Numbered from the stretch's first letter, positions 6,299-15,502 are shown. The stretch is 56,551 bases of DNA from Sphingomonas sp. 32-66-10 (GCA_002280565.1 NCEF01000023.1:4729-61279); one strand, 5' to 3'. A program made the numbers and translations. The notes: a model not told the origin generated them from the sequence alone.

Positions 6299-6940
6299 TC
6301 ACTGCTCCGGCGGCAGCGCCTTGTCGACGATCTCGCCATCGGTCTTCAGCCCATGGCGCAGCAGCAGCGGCACATTGCCGATCGCGAACAGCAACGTCAG
6401 CGGCACCACGCCCCACAGTTTGAACGCGACCCAGAAATCCCAGCTCTGCGTGCGCCAGACGATTTCGTTGAGCACCGCCATCACGACGAAGAACGCCGCC
6501 CAGTTGACCGTCAGCAACTGCCATCCGCGCGCGGTCAACCCGGGATAAGCGCTCTCGAGCAGCATCTGCAGCAGCGGCTTTTTGGTGATCAGGCCATAGA
6601 TGAGCACGATCGCGAACATCGAATAGACGAGCGTCGGCTTGACCTTGATGAACGTGTCGTTGTGGAACCACAGGGTCAGCCCGCCGAACACCAGCACCAG
6701 CACCCCCGAAATCCACAGCATCGGGGAGATATGCCGCGTCTTCCACAGCGACAGCCCCATGGCGAGGAAGATCGCGACCATGAACGCCGCCGTCGCCGCG
6801 AGCATCCGCGTCAGCTGCGGCCCGCCCATGAAGCTGTTCACGGCAAAGAACATCGCCAGCGGACCGAAATCGATCAGCATGCGCAGGCCGGGGGAGGGGG
6901 CGGGTTTGCCCGAGCTCTGGGGCGTCGTGGATTCGGTCAT
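6299..6940 (-). CDS. yciB: Inner-membrane septation protein A family (YciB/IspZ)
   Basis: A 213-residue integral membrane protein. The N-terminus RMLIDFGPLAMFFAVNSFMG is followed by several hydrophobic helices and the family segment FWVAFKLWGVVPLTLLFAIG. YciB/IspZ proteins are about 180-210 residues and are linked to cell envelope and septation; the biochemical function is not settled. It is third in a leftward mtaB-ftsY-yciB order, 55 bases after ftsY, probably one transcript. Confidence 0.9.
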   Translation of the reverse strand: MTESTTPQSSGKPAPSPGLRMLIDFGPLAMFFAVNSFMGGPQLTRMLAATAAFMVAIFLAMGLSLWKTRHISPMLWISGVLVLVFGGLTLWFHNDTFIKVKPTLVYSMFAIVLIYGLITKKPLLQMLLESAYPGLTARGWQLLTVNWAAFFVVMAVLNEIVWRTQSWDFWVAFKLWGVVPLTLLFAIGNVPLLLRHGLKTDGEIVDKALPPEQ

Positions 6941-6995
6941 GCACTCACTCTACAAATGGCGCGGGGCTTGTCGAAGAAAACTGGACGCGGGGCGC

Positions 6996-7928
6996 TCAGC
7001 CCTTGGTCAACGCCTCCACTCCGGCGATGATCCGCGATACTTCGCGCGGGTCAAATCCGCGCAGGTCGTCGACCTTTTCGCCAACGCCGATCGCGTGGAT
7101 CGGCAGGCCGTATTTCTCGGCCGCCGCGACCAGCACGCCGCCGCGCGCAGTGCCGTCCAGCTTGGTCATCACCATGCCGGTCACGCCCGCAACCTCCTGA
7201 AACACCGCGATCTGGTTGAGCGCATTCTGCCCGGTGGTCGCATCGAGCACCAGCAGCACGTCGTGCGGCGCAGCGGGATCGAGCTTGCCGAGCACGCGGC
7301 GAATCTTGGCGAGTTCGTCCATCAGCTCGCGCTTGTTCTGCAACCGCCCGGCGGTGTCCACGATCAGCAGGTCGATGCCCTCGGCAGTCGCGCGGCGCAG
7401 CGCTTCATGCGCGACCCCTGCGGCGTCTCCACCCTCGGCCCCCGCGACGATCGGCACGCCGATCCGCTCGGCCCAGGTGCGCAGCTGCCCGATCGCGGCC
7501 GCGCGGAACGTGTCGCCCGCCGCGACCATCACCTTCAGCCCCTGATCCTTCAGGATCGCGGCGAGCTTGGCGATTGTCGTGGTCTTGCCCGATCCGTTGA
7601 CGCCGATCACCAGCATCACCTGTGGTCGCGCCTTGTCCGTGATCAGCGGCTGGGCAACCTTGGTCAGCACCTTCTCGATCTCGTCGGCAACGACCAGCCG
7701 GATGCCCAGCTCCTCTATCCCGCGCTCGACCTGTTCCTCGGCCAGCCGGTTGCGGATCCGTGCCGCCGTCGCCGGGCCCAGGTCGGACGCGATCAGCGCC
7801 TCCTCGATCTCGTCGAGCGTCGCATCGTCGAGCCGCCCGGCGCCCAGCCCGGCGAGATTGCCGACCAGCCGGTCCGACGTCTTCTTGAACCCGCCGAGCA
7901 ACCGCTCGCGCCAGCTGGGGCCGCTCAT
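6996..7928 (-). CDS. ftsY: Signal recognition particle receptor FtsY
   Basis: A 310-residue SRP-type GTPase. It has a short helical N domain (about 1-95), then the G domain with G1 GVNGSGKTTT at about 109-118, DTAGRLQNK, and TKLDGTARGG. FtsY docks the ribosome-SRP complex to the inner membrane. It lacks the long acidic A domain of E. coli FtsY, which is common in alphaproteobacteria. Its ATG overlaps the mtaB stop by 4 bases, so translation is coupled. The partner gene ffh is 5 kb away. Confidence 0.96.
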   Translation of the reverse strand: MSGPSWRERLLGGFKKTSDRLVGNLAGLGAGRLDDATLDEIEEALIASDLGPATAARIRNRLAEEQVERGIEELGIRLVVADEIEKVLTKVAQPLITDKARPQVMLVIGVNGSGKTTTIAKLAAILKDQGLKVMVAAGDTFRAAAIGQLRTWAERIGVPIVAGAEGGDAAGVAHEALRRATAEGIDLLIVDTAGRLQNKRELMDELAKIRRVLGKLDPAAPHDVLLVLDATTGQNALNQIAVFQEVAGVTGMVMTKLDGTARGGVLVAAAEKYGLPIHAIGVGEKVDDLRGFDPREVSRIIAGVEALTKG

Positions 7929-9163
7929 GCCTGCACCCCGATCAGTTTGCCGTTCTGCACGTCCGTGATCTTCACTTGTTGTACCGATCCAATGTCACTC
8001 TGCGGAAGCATGACCTCCGCGAAATTCTCCGCATGCCCGCGATCCCCCGGCCGCTCGACCAGCACCCGCTGCATCGTCCCGATCAGGCCGCGCAGCCAGT
8101 CCGCCCGCCGCGCCGCCGCCCGCGCGCGCAACGCCGCCGCGCGCGCTTTCGCCACGCCCGGCGCAACCTGTGGCATCCGTGCCGCCGGCGTGCCCTCTCG
8201 CGGGCTATAGGGAAAGATATGCGCGTGCACGATGTCGCAATCGTCGATCAGCGCGAGCGTATTCGCCGCCATACCCTCATCTTCGGTCGGAAAGCCCGCG
8301 ATCAGGTCCGCGCCGATGGCAATCTCCGGCCGCGCTGCCTTCAGCCGCTCGACCAGCGCCACCGACTGCCCACGCAAATGCCGCCGCTTCATCCGCTTGA
8401 GGATCATGTCGTCGCCCGCCTGCAGCGACAGGTGCACATGCGGCAGCACGCGGCGCTCCTGCGTCAGCAGCGCGAACAACCGGTCGTCAATCTCGATCCC
8501 GTCGAGCGACGACAGCCGCAGCCGCTCCACCGCCGTATGCGCCAGCACCCGCTCGACCAGTTGCCCCAGCGTCGGCGCGCCCGGCAGATCGGGGCCATAG
8601 CTGGTCAGGTCGACCCCGGTCAGCACGATCTCGCGATGTCCTGCTGCGACCAGCGCCTGGACCCGATCGATCACCGCGCCCGCCGGCACCGACCGGCTGT
8701 TCCCGCGCCCGAACGGGATCGCGCAAAAGGTGCAGCGATGGTCGCAGCCATTCTGGACTTCAACAAACGCGCGGACATGCGCGGAGAAACTCGCGGCCAG
8801 GTGCGGCGCGGTCTGGCGCACGGCCATGATGTCCTGCACCAAAGCCGCATCGTCGCGCGCCCACGATGCCGGGATCAGCTTTTCGGCATTGCCGATCACC
8901 CGGTCCACTTCGGGCATCGCGCCGAACGACGCCGGGTCGATCTGTGCCGCGCAGCCCGTTACCACCAGCTGTGCCGAGGGTCGCGCCCGCCGCGCCCGAC
9001 GGATCGCCTGGCGCGTCTGGCGGACCGCTTCGTTGGTCACCGCGCAGCTGTTGACGACAACCACGTCGCTGGATCCCAACAGCGCGCGGATCGTTTCGCT
9101 TTCGGCAAGGTTGAGCCGACAGCCAAGGCTGATTACTTCAGGTGCGACAATGGAGGACGACAT
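7925..9163 (-). CDS. mtaB: tRNA t6A37 methylthiotransferase MtaB
   Basis: A 412-residue radical-SAM methylthiotransferase. The N-terminal MTTase domain has cluster cysteines Cys15, Cys40 and Cys71. The radical-SAM motif is CDHRCTFC (Cys140, 144, 147). A C-terminal TRAM-like segment follows. MtaB adds the methylthio group to t6A37 of ANN-decoding tRNAs. SLGCRLN and CAVTNEAVRQTRQ favour MtaB over MiaB or RimO. No clear SD precedes the ATG, which shares the bases CATG with the divergent DUF924 gene, so the start is the least certain point. Confidence 0.92.
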   Translation of the reverse strand: MSSSIVAPEVISLGCRLNLAESETIRALLGSSDVVVVNSCAVTNEAVRQTRQAIRRARRARPSAQLVVTGCAAQIDPASFGAMPEVDRVIGNAEKLIPASWARDDAALVQDIMAVRQTAPHLAASFSAHVRAFVEVQNGCDHRCTFCAIPFGRGNSRSVPAGAVIDRVQALVAAGHREIVLTGVDLTSYGPDLPGAPTLGQLVERVLAHTAVERLRLSSLDGIEIDDRLFALLTQERRVLPHVHLSLQAGDDMILKRMKRRHLRGQSVALVERLKAARPEIAIGADLIAGFPTEDEGMAANTLALIDDCDIVHAHIFPYSPREGTPAARMPQVAPGVAKARAAALRARAAARRADWLRGLIGTMQRVLVERPGDRGHAENFAEVMLPQSDIGSVQQVKITDVQNGKLIGVQA

Positions 9164-9740
9164 GGCAGGCGATCTAGAGACGCACGGGGTCGAAGTCCAT
9201 GCGTGCGCGAAGGCGGTGCTGGACTATTGGTTCGACGAACTGAAGCCGCAGCAGCAATTCGCCAAGGACGATGCGCTGGATGCGGAGATTTCGCGCCGCT
9301 TCGGCCATGCGCGCAACGTCGTGCTGGCAAGCGGCGCGGCGGGATGGCGCGATAATCCGGATGCGCTGCTCGCGGCGGTGATCCTGCTCGACCAGTTCAG
9401 CCGCAACATCCATCGCGGGACGCCCGAAGCGTTCGCCGCAGACCCGCTCGCGCTCGCGCTGACGCTGGAGGCGATCGGCAAGGGCTGGGACCGCGACATG
9501 CCGCCGGAGCGCGCGACCTTTCTCTACATGCCGCTGATGCACGCCGAAAATGCCGAGGCACAGCGGATGTGCCTCGAGAAATTCACGGCGCTTGGGCGCC
9601 CCGAAAATCTCCGCTTCGCCATGGACCATGCGGTCGTGATCGAACAATTTGGCCGCTTCCCCAGCCGCAACGAAGCGCTCGGGCGCGAGTCGACTGCGGA
9701 AGAGCTGAAGTATCTGCAGCGTCCGGATGCTGGGTGGTAA
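9162..9740 (+). CDS. DUF924 family protein
   Basis: A 192-residue protein of the DUF924 (TPR-like, YbhB-region) family. Conserved blocks are VLDYWFDE, LLDQFSRNIHRGTPEAFA, MPLMHAENAEAQ, and FAMDHAVVIEQFGRFPSRNE. The function is unknown; members are soluble helical proteins. The frame is open far upstream, antisense to mtaB. The ATG at 9162 is preferred over one at 9150 because GGAGG lies 5 bases before it and the family begins here. It overlaps the divergent mtaB start codon. Confidence 0.9.
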   Translation: MAGDLETHGVEVHACAKAVLDYWFDELKPQQQFAKDDALDAEISRRFGHARNVVLASGAAGWRDNPDALLAAVILLDQFSRNIHRGTPEAFAADPLALALTLEAIGKGWDRDMPPERATFLYMPLMHAENAEAQRMCLEKFTALGRPENLRFAMDHAVVIEQFGRFPSRNEALGRESTAEELKYLQRPDAGW

Positions 9741-10388
9741 TCAGCCCGGGTGAGCCTCCAGCCAGATGTCACGGCGCGCGAACAGTATGCCGTCCCCGGT
9801 CCGGTCAAGCCGCACGATCCCGTTGCCGCCGCGCAGCTCACACGCTTGGCGATAAGCGGCGGTGACTCCGAACTCCCCATCGAACACCACATCGTCGATA
9901 TAATAGGGCCGCTTTCCCGGCTCGCCGACGAACAGGTGAATATGTGCTGGGCCGGCCATGTCGGGATAGGGCGCAGGCTTGATCGTGCGAAAAGTGTAAA
10001 CGCCGTCTACCCCGGTCTTTACCCAGCCGCGCAGTCGTCCGTGGCGGCGGCTCCATTCGGTTTCTTGCGTGCCATTTGCGTAGAGCCCGTCCCGGTTGGT
10101 GTGATGGGCGTAGAGGACGACATCTTCCGCAGGTGTGCCGTCCCGCGAAAGGACGCGGCCGGTAAGCGTCATCCGCTCGCCCGGCTCCTGCGCCGATGCG
10201 AGCTGGAGTGTTGCGGAAAGCGTATCTGGCCTGCGTTCGGCGACCGCGTCGCAGCCTTCACAGGCATAGAGGTCGGCGCGCACCTTGCCGCGCTCGGGTT
10301 CGGTTGCGGCCGAGATCCCGCGGCAAGCGATCAAAGTGCTTGCGCCGCCTGCTAGGGCGAGCAGCGCGCTGCGCCGGTCGATGCTCAT
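9741..10388 (-). CDS. Intradiol ring-cleavage dioxygenase-like lipoprotein
   Basis: A 215-residue protein. The N-terminus has a twin-arginine-like DRRSALLALAGG and then LIAC, a lipobox, so it may be an exported lipoprotein anchored at Cys22. The body matches the intradiol dioxygenase fold: VVLYAHHTNRDGLY, GVYTFRTIKPAPYPD and PAHIH. These could supply the usual two Tyr and two His iron ligands. Classic members cleave catechols in the cytoplasm; exported members have poorly known substrates. Its stop directly abuts the DUF924 stop on the other strand. Confidence 0.8.
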   Translation of the reverse strand: MSIDRRSALLALAGGASTLIACRGISAATEPERGKVRADLYACEGCDAVAERRPDTLSATLQLASAQEPGERMTLTGRVLSRDGTPAEDVVLYAHHTNRDGLYANGTQETEWSRRHGRLRGWVKTGVDGVYTFRTIKPAPYPDMAGPAHIHLFVGEPGKRPYYIDDVVFDGEFGVTAAYRQACELRGGNGIVRLDRTGDGILFARRDIWLEAHPG

Positions 10389-10451
10389 TGACTTGCTCCT
10401 GCTTCCGCTCCCAAGTTTGCCAGCTTACGTCAATCAGAGAGGAAGGGAAGT

Positions 10452-10985
10452 GTGACCGGAGATCGCTATGCACTGCCGGCACGGCTCCTTCACTGGCTGG
10501 TGGCGATCGGTGTCGTCGTGCAGATCGGGCTCGGGTGGGCCTCCGAATGGACTGAGCAACGCGAAGCCAGCTTCCAGCTCATCTATAATCACTATCAGCT
10601 TGGGGTCATTTTGGCCGGGTTGATGGTGATGCGCATCTTGTGGCGCGCGGCCATGGGCGCGCCGCCGTCCGATCTGGGCGAGCCGATCGCACGACGCCGC
10701 ACCGCGTCGGCGGTGCATTGGGCACTCTACACGCTGCTGTTGACGATGCCGATCAGCGGCTATGTTATCTGGATTTGGATGGACGCACCGCGCGAGGTAC
10801 TGGGACTGTTCGAGCTGCCACGCCTGTTCGTGCCGCCAGTTGAGGACGAAACCTGGCGCGCCAATGCCTGGTATGTCCATGTGTACAGCAGTTGGGCAGT
10901 GGTCGCTCTGGTGGTCGTCCATGTCGGCGCGGCACTGTGGCATGAACTGGTGCTGCGGGACCGACTGATCCGGCGGCGGATGTAG
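10452..10985 (+). CDS. Cytochrome b561-type membrane protein
   Basis: A 177-residue protein with four membrane helices and the His pattern of the CybB group: LLHWLVAIG, YNHYQLGV, AVHWALY and VVHVGAALWHELVLRD. These His residues would coordinate two b hemes. It probably passes electrons from quinol, for example to periplasmic acceptors. The start is GTG with GAGAGGAAGGGAA just upstream. It is divergent from the dioxygenase-like lipoprotein, with only about 60 bases between the starts, so the two may be co-regulated. Confidence 0.88.
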   Translation: MTGDRYALPARLLHWLVAIGVVVQIGLGWASEWTEQREASFQLIYNHYQLGVILAGLMVMRILWRAAMGAPPSDLGEPIARRRTASAVHWALYTLLLTMPISGYVIWIWMDAPREVLGLFELPRLFVPPVEDETWRANAWYVHVYSSWAVVALVVVHVGAALWHELVLRDRLIRRRM

Positions 10986-10989
10986 CCCG

Positions 10990-12657
10990 CTAACGGGCCA
11001 ACCGCTGGTCCTGGATGATCGCCGGCTGTTCGAACGCGTCGGTCACGACCGGCTCAACCGGTGCCTGCACCAGCAGGCGGCGTTCGGCGAGCAGGCGGCG
11101 GGCGCCGCTGACCGACAGCGGCTTGCCATAATGCCAGCCCTGCGCCTTGGCACAGCCGAGCGCCTTCAACCGCGCGGCGATCGCCTCATCCTCCACGCCC
11201 TCGGCGGTGATCGGCAGGTTGAGGCTTTCGCCCAGCGACACGATCGCGTTCACGATCGCCGCCGAATCGGCGCTCTCGTTCAATGAGATCACGAAGCTCT
11301 TGTCGATCTTGATCCGGTCGAACGGCAGCGCGCGCAGATGCGCCAGCGATGAATAGCCCGTCCCGAAATCGTCGAGCGCCAGCCGCACGCCCTGGTTCTT
11401 CAGGCTGCCGACGATCGACTGGGCGAGCGAGAGATTGTCGAACAGCGAGCTTTCGGTGATCTCGATCTCCAGCCGGCTCGCCGGGAAACGCGTCTCGGTC
11501 AGCACCTTGATGATCTTTTGCGCCAGCCACGCGTCGCGCAGCTGGATCGGTGAGATATTGACCGACAGGCTGAGCGAGCTGTCCCAATCGCGTGCGGCGT
11601 TGAATGCCTGATGCATCAGCGACAGCGACATCTCCGCGATCAGGCCGGTTTCCTCGGCGATCGGGATGAACAATTCGGGGCTGATCAGGCCGCGCGTCGG
11701 GTGTTCCCAGCGCGCCAGCACCTCGAACCCGATCAGCTTGCCGGTCTGCAGGTCGACCTGCTGTTCGAAATAGGGGACGATCTCGCCGCGCGGGATCGCG
11801 GTGCGCAGGCCGTTTTCCAGCTCGTTGCGGGTCTGCAGCTCGCGCTCCATCGAATGGTCGAACCAGGCATAGCGGTTGCGGCCCGATTTCTTGGCGACAT
11901 ACATCGCAATGTCCGCCGATCGCATGAGCGAATCGACCGACTGGCAGTCAAAGTCCGACCGTGCGATCCCGACCGAGCAGCTGACGTGCAGCCGCAGCCC
12001 TTCCGCCTCGAACGGCTGCGCCATCTGCGCGACGAGCTTCTCGGCGATCCGTTCGATCAAGTCGGGATGCTGCGGATCGAACAGAAAGGCGCACGCGAAT
12101 TCGTCGCCGCCCAGCCGCGCGGTCAGCGCAATCGGCGGCATCGCGCCGGCAATCTCGCCCGCCGCCGCGCGCAGCAGCGCGTCGCCGACGGCATGGCCGT
12201 GCATGTCGTTGACCGTCTTGAAATGGTCGAGGTCGATGATCATCATCGCCATTGCCTTGCGCCGCTTCTGCCCGCGCACGAACATTGCCGCGCCTTCTTC
12301 GGCCAGGCTGCGGCGGTTGAGAAATCCGGTCAGCGGGTCGCGGCTCGCCAGCATCTGCGCGCGCTCCTCGGCGGCGGCGCGGATGCGCACCTCGTTGCTC
12401 AGGCCGCGATGGCGGCGCCAGCCGAACAGGATCAGCGCGACGTTGAGCAGCAACGCAATAACGAGGGTGCGATCGGCCGGGGCCGCACCCTCCAGATAAT
12501 GGCGCAGCGTCTTGGACAGCACCGAACTGCCGGTCCCGACGAACATCAGGATCGCGGCGACGCTGATCGCACCCGTGATCAGGTCAGATCCCGCGCCGCT
12601 GCGTTCGGTCCGATCGTTGTCGATGTCCAGCGGCATGCCGGAATTGCTCCCCTTCAT
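10990..12657 (-). CDS. Membrane GGDEF-EAL cyclic-di-GMP protein
   Basis: A 555-residue protein. Two N-terminal membrane helices (about 25-42 and 65-80) are followed by a GGDEF domain with an intact RLGGDEFACAF motif and then an EAL domain. The EAL signature reads FEVLARWEHP (EVL in place of EAL), with DDFGTGYSSL and ITESSLFDNL conserved. It may both make and break cyclic-di-GMP, or be mainly one of these; the first EAL-motif substitution is common among active enzymes. It is convergent with cytochrome b561, with 4 bases between the stops. Confidence 0.92.
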   Translation of the reverse strand: MKGSNSGMPLDIDNDRTERSGAGSDLITGAISVAAILMFVGTGSSVLSKTLRHYLEGAAPADRTLVIALLLNVALILFGWRRHRGLSNEVRIRAAAEERAQMLASRDPLTGFLNRRSLAEEGAAMFVRGQKRRKAMAMMIIDLDHFKTVNDMHGHAVGDALLRAAAGEIAGAMPPIALTARLGGDEFACAFLFDPQHPDLIERIAEKLVAQMAQPFEAEGLRLHVSCSVGIARSDFDCQSVDSLMRSADIAMYVAKKSGRNRYAWFDHSMERELQTRNELENGLRTAIPRGEIVPYFEQQVDLQTGKLIGFEVLARWEHPTRGLISPELFIPIAEETGLIAEMSLSLMHQAFNAARDWDSSLSLSVNISPIQLRDAWLAQKIIKVLTETRFPASRLEIEITESSLFDNLSLAQSIVGSLKNQGVRLALDDFGTGYSSLAHLRALPFDRIKIDKSFVISLNESADSAAIVNAIVSLGESLNLPITAEGVEDEAIAARLKALGCAKAQGWHYGKPLSVSGARRLLAERRLLVQAPVEPVVTDAFEQPAIIQDQRLAR

Positions 12658-12734
12658 ACGAGCCGGGGATATCCCATACCGACCGTGTAGAAGGGGTTAA
12701 GGCAAACGCAGGAAGAGGGTTAACGCCGCGGCAG

Positions 12735-12763
12735 TTGCACTTATCTTGGTTTGTCGCTAAGCG
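12735..12763 (+). promoter_or_regulatory. Possible ffh promoter
   Basis: TTGCAC, a 17-base gap and TAAGCG lie in the 222-base divergent gap between the GGDEF-EAL gene and ffh, about 117 bases before the ffh start. The -35 is good and the -10 is weak. I see nothing else in this gap apart from a repeated GGTTAA. Confidence 0.35.
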
Positions 12764-12879
12764 CGCTCCCGACCGTTCTCACGAACGCGACGACATATGC
12801 CCCCGGGCAACGCTGGCTGACGAGGTTTCGTCCGCCGGCGTTTTATGCGTTTCGGACGTGAGAGCAATGGGAGAAGCGA

Positions 12880-14364
12880 GTGTTTGACAGTCTGAGCGAA
12901 CGGCTTGGCGGCGTATTCGACCGTCTCAAGGGCCGTGGCGCGCTGACCGAAGCGGATGTGCGGACCGCGATGCGCGAAGTGCGTATCGCGCTGCTCGAGG
13001 CTGACGTCGCGCTGCCGGTCGCCCGCCAGTTCGTCGACGGCGTCACCGAACAGGCGGTGGGGCAACAGGTGCTGCGTTCGGTCACGCCGGGGCAGCAGGT
13101 CGTCAAGATCGTCAACGACGCGCTGGTCGCGATGCTCGGCCCCGATACGGCCGAGTTGCAGATCGACGTCACCCCGCCCGCGGTGATCATGATGGTCGGC
13201 CTGCAGGGCTCGGGCAAGACCACCACGACCGCCAAGCTCGCCCGCCTGCTCAAGAAGCAGGGTAAAAAGGTGATGATGGCGTCGCTCGACGTCAATCGCC
13301 CGGCGGCGCAGGAACAGCTCGCGGTGCTCGGCACCCAGATCGAGGTCGCGACCCTGCCCATCGTGGCGGGCCAGCAGCCGGTCGATATCGGCCGTCGCGC
13401 GATGCAGGCCGCCAAGCTGCAGGGCTTTGACGTCCTGATGCTCGACACCGCAGGCCGCCTGCACGTCGACCAGCAGCTGATGGACGAGATGAAGGCAGTT
13501 GCCGACATTTCGCGCCCCCAGGAAATCCTGCTCGTCGTCGATTCGCTGACCGGCCAGGACGCGGTCAATGTGGCGCAGAACTTCAGCGATCAGGTGCCGC
13601 TGACCGGCGTCGTGCTGACCCGCATGGACGGCGATGCGCGTGGCGGCGCGGCGCTGTCGATGCGCGCGGTCACCGGCAAGCCGATCAAGTTTGCGGGCGT
13701 CGGTGAAAAGCTCGACCAGATCGAGCCGTTCCACCCCTCGCGCGTCGCCGGCCGCATCCTCGGCATGGGCGACGTCGTGTCGCTGGTCGAAAAGGCCGCC
13801 GCGTCGATCGAGGCCGAAGACGCCGAGAAGATGGCGGCGCGGCTGGCCAAGGGTCAGTTCGACATGAACGACCTGCGCGGCCAGCTTGCGCAGATGCGCC
13901 GCATGGGCGGCCTCGGCGCGCTCGCCGGCATGATCCCGGGCATGAAGAAGGCGCAAGGCGCGGTCGAACAGGCCGGCGGCGACAAGATCCTGCTGCGCAT
14001 GGACGCGATCATCACCTCGATGACCGTCAAGGAACGCGCCAAGCCCGAACTGATCAACGCCAAGCGCAAGATCCGCATCGCCAAGGGCAGCGGCACGACC
14101 GTTCAGGACGTGAACAAGCTGCTCAAGATGCACCAGGAAATGTCCACCGCCATGAAGCGGCTCAAGAAGATGGGCGGCCTCAAGGGCATGCTGGGCATGC
14201 TCGGCAAGGGCGGCATGGGTGGCCTTGGCAATGCGCTCGGCGGCCCGGCGATGGGCGACATGATGGGCAAGATGGGCGGTCCCGGTGGCGGGCTGCCCGG
14301 CCTGCCCGGCGGGGGCGGCGACATCCCGCCTGAACTCGCCAAGTTTTTGAACAAGAAGAAGTAA
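12880..14364 (+). CDS. ffh: Signal recognition particle protein Ffh
   Basis: A 494-residue SRP54 GTPase. The NG domain has G1 GLQGSGKTTTT at about 107-117, DTAGRLHVD and TRMDGDARGG. The M domain (from about 300) is rich in Met and binds 4.5S RNA and signal peptides. The last 60 residues are Gly/Met-rich repeats (GMLGKGGMGGLG type), longer than in E. coli Ffh (453). The start is GTG giving MFDSLSERLGGVF, which matches the family N-terminus. It leads the ffh-rpsP-rimM gene group. Confidence 0.97.
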   Translation: MFDSLSERLGGVFDRLKGRGALTEADVRTAMREVRIALLEADVALPVARQFVDGVTEQAVGQQVLRSVTPGQQVVKIVNDALVAMLGPDTAELQIDVTPPAVIMMVGLQGSGKTTTTAKLARLLKKQGKKVMMASLDVNRPAAQEQLAVLGTQIEVATLPIVAGQQPVDIGRRAMQAAKLQGFDVLMLDTAGRLHVDQQLMDEMKAVADISRPQEILLVVDSLTGQDAVNVAQNFSDQVPLTGVVLTRMDGDARGGAALSMRAVTGKPIKFAGVGEKLDQIEPFHPSRVAGRILGMGDVVSLVEKAAASIEAEDAEKMAARLAKGQFDMNDLRGQLAQMRRMGGLGALAGMIPGMKKAQGAVEQAGGDKILLRMDAIITSMTVKERAKPELINAKRKIRIAKGSGTTVQDVNKLLKMHQEMSTAMKRLKKMGGLKGMLGMLGKGGMGGLGNALGGPAMGDMMGKMGGPGGGLPGLPGGGGDIPPELAKFLNKKK

Positions 14365-14401
14365 TCGTTTCAACGCTTTGAATTTACAGAAGGAAGATTA
14401 A

Positions 14402-14896
14402 ATGGCTCTCAGCATGCGTCTGTCGCGTGGCGGTTCGAAGAAGCGCCCTTATTACCGCATCGTCGTTGCCGATGCGCGCTCGCCCCGCGACGGCAAGTTC
14501 ATCGAGAAGATCGGCACCTACAACCCGCTGCTCGCCAAGGATGACGAGAAGCGCATCGTGCTCGACACCGATCGCGCGAAGCATTGGCTGAGCGTCGGCG
14601 CGCAGCCGACCGACCGCGTCGCCCGCTTCCTCGACGTCACCGGCGTCAAGGAGCGCGCTGCCAAGAACAACCCGAACAAGGGCAAGCCGGGCGAGAAGGC
14701 CGTCGAGCGCGCCGAGGAAAAGGCCGAGAAGCTGAAGGCTGCCGAGGAAGCCGCCGCTGAAGCCAAGGCCGCTGCTGAAGCCGCCGCCGCTGCCCCGGCC
14801 GAAGAGCCCGCCGCTGAAGAAGCCCCGGCTGCTGAAGAAGCTGCTGGCGAGGAAGCTCCGGCTGCCGACGCTGGCGAAGAAAAGGCCGAGGGCTGA
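14402..14896 (+). CDS. rpsP: Small ribosomal subunit protein bS16 with long acidic tail
   Basis: Residues 1-85 are a normal bS16 ([20 protein letters not shown], then [10 protein letters not shown]). A tail of about 80 residues follows, built of Ala, Glu, Lys and Pro ([18 protein letters not shown] type). The usual bacterial length is about 80-90; extensions occur in other alphaproteobacteria. The core helps assemble the 30S body; the tail is probably disordered and its role unknown. AGAAGGAAG lies before the ATG, 37 bases after ffh. Confidence 0.97.
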   Translation: MALSMRLSRGGSKKRPYYRIVVADARSPRDGKFIEKIGTYNPLLAKDDEKRIVLDTDRAKHWLSVGAQPTDRVARFLDVTGVKERAAKNNPNKGKPGEKAVERAEEKAEKLKAAEEAAAEAKAAAEAAAAAPAEEPAAEEAPAAEEAAGEEAPAADAGEEKAEG

Positions 14897-14899
14897 TCC

Positions 14900-15376
14900 T
14901 TGGCTAAGGACACCCCCGTCACGCTCGCCGTCATTATCGGCGCGCACGGCGTGACGGGGGAGGTCCGCCTCAAGGTCTTCGCCGAAGACCTGTCGGTACA
15001 CCGCCGCTTCAATGGCGGTGCGCTGACGCTCAAATCGGTCCGTCCCGGCAATAACGGCGCGATCGCGCGCTTTGCCGAAGTGACCGACCGCAACGCTGCA
15101 GAAGCGCTGCGCGGCACCGAACTCACCGTCACGCGCGACGAACTCCCGCCGCTGGGCGAGGGCGAATATTACCACGCCGACCTGCTCGGCCTGGCCGCCG
15201 TGTCGGAAAGCGGCGACCCCATCGGCACCATCGTGACGGTCGAAAACTTCGGCGCGGGCGACGTGCTCGAAATCGAAAAACCCGACGGCAAGCGCTTCAT
15301 GGTGCCGATGCGCGTAGAAGCCGTGCCCGCATGGGATGCGATGACGCTGACGATCGCCGACGGCTGGGCAGAATAG
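14900..15376 (+). CDS. rimM: Ribosome maturation factor RimM
   Basis: A 158-residue RimM. The N-terminal beta-barrel contains VIIGAHGVTGEVRLKVF. The PRC-barrel half contains YYHADLLGLAAVSESG and FGAGDVLEIEKP, ending with the family segment VPAWDAMTLTIADGW. It binds uS19 and assists 30S head maturation. The start is taken as TTG, 3 bases after the rpsP stop, because the protein needs this N-terminus and no ATG or GTG is available. trmD, its usual next gene, is 4 kb away. Confidence 0.93.
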   Translation: MAKDTPVTLAVIIGAHGVTGEVRLKVFAEDLSVHRRFNGGALTLKSVRPGNNGAIARFAEVTDRNAAEALRGTELTVTRDELPPLGEGEYYHADLLGLAAVSESGDPIGTIVTVENFGAGDVLEIEKPDGKRFMVPMRVEAVPAWDAMTLTIADGWAE

Positions 15377-15502
15377 AGCGAGCGAGCTCAATTAATCCCC
15401 ATATATTCAGTCCATTAAACGCGCTCGACGCGGCGATCGCGGCTGCGCTTCATCCAACGCGTGAGCAATGCGCTTTACATATCCAATAAGTTATATATCC
15501 AT

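Noticed and set aside
12757-14373. A 538-codon frame opposite ffh
   Set aside because: Antisense shadow of a highly expressed gene; composition is Leu/Ala/His/Asp low-complexity and no family is recognised.
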